Assembly: GCA_037043015.1 (NCBI GenBank)
Contig: CM073322.1
Span: 12,101,601 to 12,165,600 of the forward strand
Direction of reading: 5' to 3'
Length of the DNA: 64,000 bases
Source: Bryum argenteum
Lineage: Eukaryota; Streptophyta; Bryopsida; Bryales; Bryaceae
Positions 46,081 to 56,201 of this stretch are shown here, one piece after another (positions within the stretch are counted from its first letter, which is position 1; each line of letters begins with the position of its first letter). The notes beneath the pieces were generated by a model, which was not told where the DNA came from, made no database searches, and was given only the letters and a program-made list of their open reading frames with translations. The position numbers were made by a program, and so were the translations under genes.

Positions 46081-46285
46081 GTTCAATAAAGAAGGACCAG
46101 AGAAGGTAAAAAGCCCCCTAGTGGATCCTTAGTTCGATAAGGAAGGACTAGATGAGGTAAAAGGCTCCCTAGTGGATCCTTGGTTCGATGAGGAAGGACT
46201 GGAGGAGGTAAAAGGCCCGCTAGTGGATCCTTAGTTTGATTAGCGTAAGAATTAGGAACTTGGAGTTGGCTTAGTAATTTACCAC
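46081..46285 (+). repeat. 51-bp minisatellite, about 3 units
   Basis: Units start at 46081, 46132, 46183 and partly 46234 (GTTCGATAAGGAAGGACTAG...CTAGTGGATCCTT), giving an exact 51-bp period. Because 51 is a multiple of three, it produces a repetitive minus-strand reading with no other support. Confidence 0.85.
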
Positions 46286-46493
46286 TGGCCTTGCTCAACT
46301 AACTTTTAATGTACATCATTGTATTTGTAGCTTAAGTGTTTTGTTTTTGCTCATTTAACCTTTGGATGGTGTTTGTGAGTTACATTTGTTTGTAGAGGCT
46401 TTACGACGGAGTGCATGGAGCGGCGGCCATTCATCCATGAAGGTCTTAGTTAGGGCTTATGCCTTAATTAGGGTTAGGGTGAGCCGCCTATTT

Positions 46494-46655
46494 GGCCGCT
46501 CTTATTATGTATTTAATAGCTTGTTTCCAAGCTATCTTCACCCCTCAATCTAGTTAAAGTAGGAGGAGGAGGAAGGCCGCTCTTATTATGTATTAATAGC
46601 TTGTTTCCAAGCTATCTTCACCCCTCAATCTAGTTAGAATAGGAAGAGGAGGAAG
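46494..46655 (+). repeat. 81-bp direct tandem duplication
   Basis: GGCCGCTCTTATTATGTATT at 46494 recurs at 46575, followed by the same AATAGCTTGTTTCCAAGCTA and AGGAGGAGGAA with few differences, so the duplication is recent. Confidence 0.85.
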
Positions 46656-48832
46656 GCCGTGGGCTTCCTTCTCCACCTTGTTCTCTTCTTTGTTCACCTT
46701 GATCTTCTTTGTTCACATTCATCTTCCTCTATATCTGTTTAGTTGATAGGAGAAAGAGAGCCCTTCTCAATTGATTTTCTTATTGAGTTGCTTAGTTGGT
46801 AGGAGAACGAGGCCGTGGGCTCCTTCTCTCAATTCTTGATCTCCTTTTCAATTGGTGATGTACTTGCTTGTACTCAAGTATTAAGTACTATCTTCCTTCA
46901 ATCCTCATTAAATGTCTTACAGTCTTTTCCTCATCAGCCCCATCAATTTGCTCAAACGGATCATGATTTTAGGTGGTTGTAGAACTCTTTAGTGGCTTTC
47001 CAATGGTAGTAAGCATGTCCAATTCCGAGTTGTAGGGAGGGATGTATGAGTCTCCAAAATTGGCGGTGTCAAAGGGGTTTCCTCCGTCGGCAGTGAAAAA
47101 AGAGCCCCAGTTGTTTGGAAATCAGTCTTAGGTTTCTAATCCTATGCTTCTGATATTTTAGAGGTGAATGTATGATGGACGTAGCTTTCCAAAAAATTAA
47201 GGCACACCCCAATCGGAGCTAGGATGGAAAAATAGCGGTCCAAAAACCGGAAGGGGCTCAAAGGGAGGCCGGCTGCGGTTTTCTTCTTCTTCTCTTCCTT
47301 GCTCCTCGTTCTGTCCTTGTTTCGTCTTGTCTCTTCCTCTTCCCTTCATGTAAACTTGTTTTTGTGAAATCCTTGTGACCAATTTCCACCTCCGTTGTGG
47401 TTTTGTGCTCACAAACCCATTCAGTTATTTGTTTAGATGGTGTGGTTTTTGATTCTATTATCTTTATAAATGGTTATATACATTATCATACGAATAGCGG
47501 ATAGGGTTATTGTTGTGTAGCAAGGTAATCAAGCAACTACAAAATCTACCATAAGAAAACAAATAGTGCGCTTTATGGAGATCTTATTTACTATACATTA
47601 ATACTCAATACTGATATTATAGACAAATAGATAGTCTAGAACTAAGTTGGCCCCCATCCATAGACACCAAAAATGCAAGGATGAAAAAACTAACCAAAGA
47701 TTATATGATATAAGATTTTATTTTGTTTTTTTGCTTGATTTTAAAATTGAAATGAGTGGTCAAACACAAGTTGCTCACATGAAGTTTAATAGAGCCGGCT
47801 TAGGGGACCAACTCTTTGAAATAAAGAAATAAAAGAATATTCTATATCAACTTCAACCCCTCACTTCCCAATCAAATCCAACTTTGTAGTCTCGACATAA
47901 AGCCGACAATCAGCCAGTGCAAAAGAGCACTAGCAATAGTCACAATCAAAAACATCACACGCTTCCCGCTCATGTGCGACATCACAATGTCGGCATGAAG
48001 CCGATAACCAAATAGAAAAGCCAAATACTTGTACTATTTGTATGAGCTTGAATCCATACCTCACGCTGATGTACAACTTTGTAGTGTCGACAGGCAACCG
48101 ATAAGCATGTAGAGCAGAAGAAAAGTAGGAATAATGTCTCTTGAGAGGAAAGTCATACTTGAGGGCGTGTGCAACTTTTTAGTATAATTGACGAGGTCTA
48201 TAAGGATGATTTATGTAATTACTCACAAACTTAAACTGATATAAGGGGTAGATGAAGGGGAGGGTATCTATAGGAACATTAGAAATAGTTGTGTTGATGA
48301 CATGAAGTTCTCTCGAAATGAATAAGGCATGTAACACAAAGCATCCAACGCGAATTGTAGACAAAGAGGACTAACATCAAGGAAGAGAACTTCTTCATGC
48401 TTGCACACATGACGGGAATAGCGCTTGGAATAGTATTGAGAAGCTTGTAACACAAGAGATAAGTTTAAAGACAATCACAATATTCTCTACTAATTTTAAA
48501 AAAAAAATAAAAATTAAAAAAAAAAATAAAAAATAAAAATTATCGAGAACGCCGCAAGGTAGGATGAAACTTAGCACAGGCTTCAAATCTCGAATCGGCA
48601 TCGTACACCAAAGACCATGGAAGCGCTTCAACAACATGGCAAACAACTTTTGTAGACCTGGCCGCCTGACAACATTACGGTGTGCATTCCAATGGTCCGT
48701 TGGAATACTAGGATTGATGAAGGAGAGCAATCATGATACACGGAGAACAATACATTTTTTGAAGGTATGAGTTATAGCAAACTCACAATCCAAATGGCAA
48801 TCTTATCAAGAAGTACTAGCAGCGACAACGCA
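46656..48832. other. Intergenic, no gene seen
   Basis: About 47880-48120 has roughly three degenerate units containing 'TAGTCTCGACATAAAGCCGA'-like text. A/T-only low complexity lies at 48496-48540. No reliable coding region. Confidence 0.4.
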
Positions 48833-48986
48833 ATCAACTATCACGCTTTCATTTCAGGTGAGAGTGTGGTTGTGGGTTGAAGTTATCAACTATCACGCTT
48901 TCATTTCAGGTGAGAGTGTGGTTGTGGGTTGAAGTTATCAACTATCACGCTTTCATTTCAGGTGAGAGTGTGGTTGTGGGTTGTAG
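48833..48986 (+). repeat. 52-bp tandem repeat, about 3 near-perfect units
   Basis: Units start at 48833, 48885 and 48937 (ATCAACTATCACGCTTTCAT ... GGTTGTGGGTTGAAGTT). They are virtually identical, so expansion is recent. There are no unique spacers, so it is not a CRISPR array. Confidence 0.9.
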
Positions 48987-49668
48987 TTTGTAATAAGAAC
49001 CTACTTGGCGATACAGATGTTGGACTGATGTTTTGTTCTTGAGCATAAAGCACTGCAAATGACAACAATGCGAATTAGACTCGAAAGAGGTGAACTTCTC
49101 TTTGATATTGTGATGTTGCACTCGGATGCTCCTCCGAACACAAGTTTCTCGACTGTTCCTAGCTACTAGGTGTCCCTTGAAAGCCCTATATGTTTGTAGA
49201 ATATCTTGTCTCAATATGAACCTACTCGGTTTGAACTGAATATGAAGACCTGAGATGATGAGATTCAGAAGGTTTGTTCAGAGAGGTGCCGCAAGAGCAG
49301 GTGTTGTCGAACATTTCTATGGGAGTCTACGGGGATTCCTCGTCGCAAGTTCCATGCTTGCTCCTTTGAGATGGAAAGAGAGATTGCGTATGATGTCCAA
49401 AGTCAACATCATGCTCTTGCTCCAAGGGGAAGTCCTTATACTTGAAAGTGTTGAAGTCTGCAAGAACTTGTGGTAAAAGTTTTTACAGAGTCTCAAGATG
49501 TGCACACCACGTTCATAAGGATGCACCTATGGAAGGATCTATTTTGGGGTCGCATAGTAATTCAGGAGCACTTCGTCCTTGGTCGCATACCATTCAAGGA
49601 AGAGCAACCTTACAGAAGATTATCGATGAAAATGTTGACCAGATGCCAAACGAGTTTGACACCCATAA
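48987..49668. other. Unrecognised sequence with short open frames
   Basis: Overlapping frames at 49255-49476 and 49442-49769 (+) together could be a decayed gene (SQDVHTTFIRMHLWKDLFWG), but I recognise no family. Confidence 0.3.
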
Positions 49669-50050
49669 TGTTGAATTTTGACATTCAACTTGTTATGATG
49701 TTAATTTTTAAAATTACAAAAGCGAGAGGTTTGTACATTGATACGAAGCTTTGTCGTCTTTTTCTATAAGCATCCAAATACATACATTGTAACTTTTTCC
49801 ATAGGCAAATTGGATTGAAGATTCTAAACCAAATGAATTAGTATTGGTGTGCCATAGGGAGCAACTCCAATTACCTATCATTGAAATTTTCTTAGAAGGA
49901 AAAAGGAGTGTGATGGTCACTCGTGATTCCTAGAGTCAATTCTGATTATTTCTAGTTTAAGATTATCATTCTATTTACAAATATGTGTTGATGAAGTGGA
50001 GATGTTAGTTATGAACTGTCACTTTTCAGTTGAGTTTTTGTTCCAACTAA
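49669..50050 (+). repeat. Left arm of a long inverted repeat
   Basis: Matches 52705-53082 in reverse complement with moderate divergence: TTGACATTCAACTTGTT..., AGGGAGCAACTCCAATTACC, TTTCTAGTTTAAGATTATCA, TTCTATTTACAAATATGTGT. Confidence 0.75.
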
Positions 50051-50099
50051 AAAGTTTCTTTCCTTCATCTTAAGATAATGATTTTATAAAACAAATTCA

Positions 50100-50375
50100 T
50101 AAAAATATCTATTTAATATCCCATGATTGCCTCCCAATGACAAGACATGCCCCCTATTCAAAAACTCATATACAAGAGCTGCCTTCACTAAAATGCATGC
50201 CATCAATTCACACGTCATTGTACGAGTCTGCAATTTTTACCGCACATACAAGACTTGATTTGGAATACAATCAAACCGATTTCATCCAAAACAGCCTCCG
50301 GATAAAGAACTTATGACTCCTCAAAGTTGCTGCAGTCATCCAAAATGTCGAATTTCAACATTCACCCCGCTTAAG
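50100..50375 (+). repeat. Dispersed repeat family D copy
   Basis: Shares ACTAAAATGCATGCCATCAA, GTACGAGTCTGCAA and ACTTATGACTCCTCAAAGTT with 11830-12080, and in part with 53185-53385. Confidence 0.6.
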
Positions 50376-50724
50376 TGTCAATCTTCCTCCAGAAAAAGCC
50401 TTGAAGCACTACTTGGCGGCAACAAGGAGAAGCTTCCCAGGGACATGACCAAGACAGAAGATATTAATTAATCGATCGCAAATTAAAGGCAAGAAGCATG
50501 AGGTGGATAACTTACAAGGGGGGGAAGCCAAGCCAAGCCAAGCCAATCCTATTGCAACATTAGCTAATCGCCAATGAGGTGGAAGCAATGATGAATGAGA
50601 GTATACATTTTATTTTAATGCAAATTAATCAATCAATGTTGGTTATCAAACATCTGTTTCTGGAGAATCAAGTCAAGTGCATGATGGGCCCAAGGGCAAA
50701 CTTAGATACCATGGGACTATGTAA

Positions 50725-50914
50725 GGAGGGGGGGGGGGGCTTGGAGCGGAGCGCTGATTGGCTGCGGGGGGTCGAGGGGTGGCCAATGAGGGGACGCCAA
50801 CTGGGAATGGTACGCGACTGTCATGGGGACAAGGGCCAATGGGGGTGCCCGGCCCAGCAAGGACCCCCTGTGAAGCCCACGTGCGGACGGCATGGGCTGG
50901 TGATAGGGCAGGAA
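50725..50914 (+). other. Isolated GC-rich block with CCAAT and G-box motifs
   Basis: After a G12 run, this block contains GATTGGCT, GGCCAATGAG and GGCCAATGGG (CCAAT boxes in both orientations) and CCCACGTGCG (G-box core CACGTG at about 50879). It is embedded in AT-rich desert. No gene follows that I can recognise. Confidence 0.4.
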
Positions 50915-51030
50915 GGGCAGGGCAGGGCAGGGCAGGGCAGGGCAGGGCAGGGCAGGGCAGGGCAGGGCAGGGCAGGGCAGGGCAGGGCAGGGCAGGGCAG
51001 GGCAGGGCAGGGCAGGGCAGGGCAGGGCAG
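50915..51030 (+). repeat. (GGGCA)23 microsatellite
   Basis: About 116 bases of uninterrupted GGGCA pentamer. It opens long low-complexity frames on both strands (GQGRA, ALPCP) that are artefacts of the repeat. Confidence 0.95.
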
Positions 51031-51156
51031 GACAGACAACAGTGCTGCCTGTAGTGTGTTGAGCAGCCTGCAAGCACTGGCTTGTTTTTTTGTTATCATT
51101 TTTCCATGCAGCCTTGAAGCCACTCTACCTGTACCCTCCTCGTCTTTCTTTCTTCA

Positions 51157-51689
51157 GGTTGGCGTGAATAGAGTGTTTGTTTGAAAATGGTGCCTCGGTT
51201 TTTGCGCCCCGTATGCTAAGAAACATCCGGATTTCGCTTTCATGCATAAACATCCAAGAAGAAGTCAAAACTGAGATTTTCCCTTCATGCATGAACATCC
51301 AAGAATATGTCAAAATTGGGAATTTTCCTTCATGCGTAAACATCCAAGAATACGTCAAAAACTGGGGATTTTCTCGAGAGGTCACCATTCTCAAAAGAAG
51401 AAGAGAAAATTCAACGTATTAAGAGGCTGGTGTGAATAGAGTGTTCATTTGACATTGTCCCTCGACGTTTGTGATGCGCCTACAAGCTAAAACAACATTA
51501 GGATTTTTTTTGTTCCTTTCATGCATAAACATCCAAGATCAAGTCTAAGATTGAGATTTTCCTTCATGTTTAAACATCCAAGAACAAGTCAAAATTGGGA
51601 TTTTCCTTCAGAATATGTCAAAAACTAGGATTTTTTGCTCGAGAGGTCACTATTCTCAAAAGAAGAAGAGAAACTTTGACGTATTTAGA
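51157..51689 (+). repeat. Two tandem ~266-bp units ending in the SINE tail sequence
   Basis: Units start at 51157 and 51425 with GGTTGGCGTGAATAGAGTGT / GGCTGGTGTGAATAGAGTGT. A third start at 51690 runs into a full SINE. Each unit also contains two or three internal repeats of CATGCATAAACATCCAAGAA and ends AAAAGAAGAAGAGAAA.TT. Confidence 0.8.
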
Positions 51690-51997
51690 GGTTGGTGTGA
51701 ATAGAGTGTTTGTTCTACCTATGTTTGGAGATCATCACACCAATGGCGGGACTACTAACCCTTCTCGGGGTGAACACTACTCTAGTTTCTAGCTAGTTAC
51801 TAGTGCCTTGAAGATACTTGACATGGTATCCCCTCAAAGGGCTTATGAGGTACTTATACAATGAGGTCCGAGACCACCCCCCACCATAGTTGGGTGGACT
51901 ATGGTGGTGAGGAGTGCGTTGGCTTGGGGAGTAGAACCCATGACCTCCTCAATGGAGGCTATGAACCCTGACCACCAAGCCAAGGCATAGTGGTGCC
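51690..51997 (-). mobile_element. tRNA-derived SINE, full copy with tail type 2
   Basis: On the minus strand the head starts near 51997 (GGCACCACTATGCCTTGGCT). Box A is TGGCTTGGTGG (51972-51982) and box B is GGTTCTACTCC (51928-51938; consensus GGTTCGANTCC). The body is as in 10685-11044. The tail is ...GGTAGAACAAACACTCTATTC then ACACCAACCTC. It has no coding capacity. Confidence 0.82.
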
Positions 51998-52035
51998 TTT
52001 CACCATACTCACTACTATTCCAGCCCAAAAGGCGC

Positions 52036-52187
52036 TCAACTCCTAAAGATCCTTGGTGCAAATTTGCCTAAATTACAAAATTAACCTCCTTTTACTTCAA
52101 GAGCAAAAAAGCGGCTAGAGTTGGCCAAATTTTGTTCTTGCCGAGACTCTCAACCCGTTTCGGGTTTTGAGAATCTTTAGGGGTTAA
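52036..52187. mobile_element. MITE family B, very short copy (144 bp)
   Basis: The element is 52040-52183, with CTCCTAAAGATCC on the left and AATCTTTAGGGG on the right. The flanks are TCAA and TTAA. Most of the interior is absent. Confidence 0.75.
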
Positions 52188-52704
52188 CCTTGTAGACAAA
52201 AGATGTAGGATGTTTCAACTTTGCCCCAGAATGACCATGTCAATATGTGAGATTTTAGATTTTAATGTCACATGATGATATGAAAAATTATAATGACACG
52301 GTCTTATAGAGTACCAGTTTAAGAAGTTTTCCATAAAGATTTCCATTGTTTTGCTACATAGATTAGGACATTCATACGTCCAATTGAAATAGGCATTTCA
52401 AAAATAATTAGGCGGCTAATTTCAAGCAAGTATTAGTGCTTCATAAAAACTTATAAACAAGGTTTGTTATATGAATATGTTGCAAAGTACAGTTACCTAT
52501 AACACTGTCTCCTATTCATCGTCTAAACTTTGAAGGTTTACAAAATTAGTTGTAAGACTTGCAATGGTTGAAGGTGATACATAATTCAACACTTTATAAT
52601 TGATTTTTTTTTATTTGTTAATAATTAATTGAACTAGTTTGGAATAAGGATATACTTTGAAGGACCTTCATTTGACTATTACTCTAACAGACAAAGAGTG
52701 AAAT
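52188..52704. other. Intergenic, no gene seen
   Basis: AT-rich. Nothing recognised. Confidence 0.35.
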
Positions 52705-53082
52705 TGAACAAGAACTTAACTAAAAAGTGAGAGTTCATAACTACCATCTCCACTTTATTAACACATATTTGTAAATAGAATGATAATCTTAAACTAGAAA
52801 TAGTCGGAATTGATTCAAGGATAACACACATCTTTTCACTTCAAAGAAAAAGTCAATGATAGGTAATTGGAGTTGCTCCCTATCGCACACCAATACTAAT
52901 TAAGTTGGTACAGAATTTCTAATCCAATATGCCTACTGAAAAATTTGCAATGTTTGTAATGGGATGCTTATAGGAAAAGACTACAAGGCTTCTTTTCTAA
53001 CTTCGTAACAATTTCTTAACCAATCGCTTTTTTGGTATTAAATATTAACCTTAAAACAAGCTGAATGTTAAAATTTAATATC
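52705..53082 (-). repeat. Right arm of the long inverted repeat
   Basis: Reverse complement of 49669-50050, about 2.65 kb away. Confidence 0.75.
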
Positions 53083-53184
53083 TTGGAAGACATGCTGAAC
53101 TTTTTCATTGAAACTCCATTATTGACAAAAACAATTTGGGTAGGATTATAAATAAAGCCTATTCTAATTTCGATCATTATTCAT

Positions 53185-53385
53185 TTATACTAGATGCATT
53201 TATGGCAATCATTTTAATAAATTTAGCTTCTGATTTATGCAAATTTTATCACACAAACTAGACTTGATGTGAGATTCACCTCAAATGATATCGACAGAAT
53301 GAACTTTAGATGAAGAAGTTATGGCTCTTCAAGATTTGAGTTTGTCATCCAAAATCTTCTCTCTCAACATTCTTGTCCTTGAAGG
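53185..53385 (+). repeat. Dispersed repeat family D copy
   Basis: Shares CACACAAACTAGACTTGAT and GATGAAGAAGTTATGGCTCT with the copies at 11830-12080 and 50100-50375. Confidence 0.55.
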
Positions 53386-54219
53386 GTTTAACAATCCATA
53401 TGTTGAATATCATCATATCTGATGACAACCCAAAACTTTGAAGAGTCATATATTTATTATTTTATGTCATAGGCAAAATTTGTTGTGTTAGATTATGAAG
53501 TCTATTTTTTTGTGATAAACATCTTCTCTCAATTTAGGATCTACATAATAAGTTTATAGCATGCAATCTTGCTTACGACATGCATTTTTAATGAGTGCTA
53601 GAAATGTTAATTGCAAATCAAAACACTATATGTCACACGTCACTAATCCTCAAAAACATAACACTAACTATGAGAGCATGGAAACTTCCTTGGAAGGGGA
53701 GGAAGTCACTAGAAGTGATGCAATTGGTTGCTTGAAGAAAAGACAAAGATCATCGATTGCAATGACGGTCCAAAGTGAACACTAATCTCAAAAGAGTTGA
53801 TAAATACTGTATTAGGTAACTTTTGGTGAAGAAAACCAATCTTCAAATAACACTAATTAACAACCCATGTATAGTTACCTAATTTAAAAACACGCAATGC
53901 AAAACAATTGTGGCATGCAATGTAGTGTATGCAACTATTGTTTTAGGGTTTTTCAAACGTAGGACTTTATTTGCCATTGCAAGCCAAATGTGATTTGGAT
54001 CACATTAAGTATATATCTACTTATTTGTATGTGAATGTGATCTTAGAACAAAGCTCAATAAGTTTCTTATTGAATAACTAATGTGATTCAATTACTATAC
54101 GTGATAGTTACTTTCACAGTGGTACTATAGTAGTCGACCTCGACTGCCATAGGAGCGAGTAAAGTTTGTTCCTTGTACAAGAGAGTCATTTCGAAATGAT
54201 GGTACGTACTAAGTAATTA
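53386..54219. other. Intergenic, no gene seen
   Basis: A further reverse fragment of family D may lie at about 53405-53500. The 74-codon frame at 53561-53785 has no motif. Confidence 0.35.
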
Positions 54220-54425
54220 GTTTTTGTACATGTTGAGCAACTTATTGCAGTACGCGTTGGGCAACTTATTGCAGTAAGCGTTGGGATACTAATTGCAGTA
54301 CGCGTTGGAATACTAATTGCAGTACGCGTTGGGCAACTTACTGCAGTACGCGTTGGGCTACTAATTGCAGTAAGCATTGGGCAATCAATTGTGGTACATG
54401 TTGGGCAATTAATTGCAGTGCGTGT
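54220..54425 (+). repeat. 24-bp satellite, about 8 units
   Basis: TTGCAGTACGCGTTGGGCAA CTTA repeats with exact 24-bp spacing (54245, 54269, 54293 and onward). The minus-strand repetitive reading (SCPTRTAI) is an artefact. Confidence 0.88.
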
Positions 54426-55106
54426 GTTAGTTTGAAAAATCAGCTGTAACGGTTATACATATCACTTTCAATTGATGTTAACTTCAACCGCATGTTTTAT
54501 AACCAAACAATGTTATTTGACTGTTAATTAGTATGTTGAACAAATCAACATATTGGCTTTTAAATATTTGTTTTGAAAAGGAGACTTAATAGTTGATATT
54601 GAACACAATGCTGCAATGCTAAAACAATCTATCACACACATAAATTTAGTTGATAGATTATTCAATGTGTCTCTTTTGATATTCTTATCAAAATTACTCA
54701 CTAACCATTGCACATTAGAGAGCACAACTCCAAGTTATTTACCTTGGCAGTCTACACTACACAACAATTTGTCTCGAAAGAATCCCTCCAACCTCATCAT
54801 AGAAACTTATGTTCTTCAATATTCTTGGCCTATTCTCCAATTTCCCCCTTATCCACTTTACAACTCGTAAACAAATGAAAAGCAAAGGGTCGTAGACAAA
54901 CAAACACAACGTCGCAAATCAAATCACAATGAGATCACATCATGTCCAAAGTACATGATCACAAAATCATATGCACACACATGTCTTTGGAATCTTGGAA
55001 TGATTTAGAATGTAAGACATGACACGTGAATTTGTTTTGTCCTACATCATGGGGATTGACGAAATTTTTATGCTTGTGGGCAAGGACAATTTTTTCACAC
55101 AAGTTG
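54426..55106. other. Intergenic, no gene seen
   Basis: AT-rich. Nothing recognised. Confidence 0.35.
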
Positions 55107-55108
55107 TA

Positions 55109-55210
55109 CTCCCTCTGTCCCATTATAATTGTCCAATAGGTTCTCTCAAATCTACATTGCGAGGTAGATTTGAGAGAACCTACTTGACAATATAAATAGG
55201 ACAGAGGGAG
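55109..55210. mobile_element. Stowaway-like MITE, 102 bp, second copy
   Basis: CTCCCTCTGTCCC at the left, GGACAGAGGGAG at the right, TA on both sides. It forms a near-complete foldback and is the same length as 12948-13049. Confidence 0.88.
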
Positions 55211-55212
55211 TA

Positions 55213-55679
55213 CAATGGTAGGTGGAGAAAACACCCATTTTTTTATTATTAAATTTTTTTTGTTGGAGAATGTTACTAAAGAATTTTGAGGATTCATTTT
55301 TTTCAGCCCCCCCAAAAAAAACCAAAAAAGAAATGATGAAAGAGTCAACAAGTTGCTACTGGAATGGGCAGGCTCCCCCACGCTAGTGGCCCAACTTGGC
55401 ACACGAGCGTTGATGAGGCCGGGCAGCGGGCAGACCCCAGCCTAAAAGCCCGGCGCAGCCTTCGGGCATCCCAACCAACCCCGAACGTGCCTGCCCCCTC
55501 TTCCTAGCCTGCCCCCTCTTCCTAGCCTGCCCGCATGTGCCTAGAGGATGGGCTTAGACCCTTTATTTGGTAAATTTCATATGAGAGACTTATATTGGTA
55601 AACTTAAATTGGAGACTTAACATTCAAGCCTCTTGTGGAAATGGCGTGTAAAAATATCTAGAAGGTCTAGGAAGCATAA
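55213..55679. other. Intergenic with GC-rich patch
   Basis: A GC-rich patch at about 55370-55560 includes a directly repeated CTGCCCCCTCTTCCTAGC. No gene was recognised. Confidence 0.4.
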
Positions 55680-55681
55680 TA

Positions 55682-56136
55682 CTCCCTCCGTCCCATTTAA
55701 CCCTTAAACGCCAAAGCAAGCCCGAGGGGCATGATTCCAACAGAATCTTCCCTGTAGCTCTCACTGTAATCAACATTTCACTTATATTTTGATGTCAAAC
55801 TGGTCACCTTCTTCTCATGCATTCAAATAGTGAAATTTCACTATTCAAATCACAATTTGTATGAATGATTTTGTGCTTTGAAAGGATTGTGGTAGGTAGG
55901 TTGGGGTTGTACATAACCTTGTAGGAGGTTTGCAAGCTCATCATTGATTGGTCTATTCATGATGCCCAAGTTCAAAAAGTGCACTATTCATGATGTCCAA
56001 GTCCAAAAGATGTGATCCAATTTGGGGTTGCCCATTTCAGACCCCATGGGCGTTTAAGGGTTAAATTGTCCAGTAGGTTCTCTTGGGAGGTAGATTTGAG
56101 AAAACCTAATAGACAATATAAATGGCACAAATGGAG
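55682..56136. mobile_element. Stowaway-like MITE split by a family A MITE
   Basis: The left part 55682-55696 (CTCCCTCCGTCCCAT) and the right part 56065-56136 (ATTGTCCAGTAGGTTCTCTT ... AATGGAG) make one 102-bp-type element flanked by TA (55680-55681 and 56137-56138). The insertion fell in the TTAA-equivalent of the uninterrupted copies. Confidence 0.85.
55697..56064 (+). mobile_element. MITE family A, copy 3 (360 bp), best preserved
   Basis: The element is 55701-56060. Terminal repeat CCCTTAAACGCC / GGGCGTTTAAGGG. Both flanks are exactly TTAA. The empty site is known from the uninterrupted host MITE, so the duplication can be read directly. Confidence 0.92.
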
Positions 56137-56201
56137 TACCAATCTAGCTCTTGACTTTAATTAGAAGCAATGCATTTTGGCTCATAGAATGCTCAGAATA
56201 T

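Noticed and set aside
45530-47410. Considered as remains of an LTR retroelement
   Set aside because: No terminal repeats, primer-binding site or polyprotein motif could be supported.
48833-48986. Regular repeats considered as a CRISPR array
   Set aside because: Units are contiguous with no unique spacers, and the genome is a plant's.
50579-51184. Long open frames on both strands over the pentamer array (up to 201 codons)
   Set aside because: They exist only because a GGGCA repeat has no stop codon in several frames. There is no domain or codon bias.
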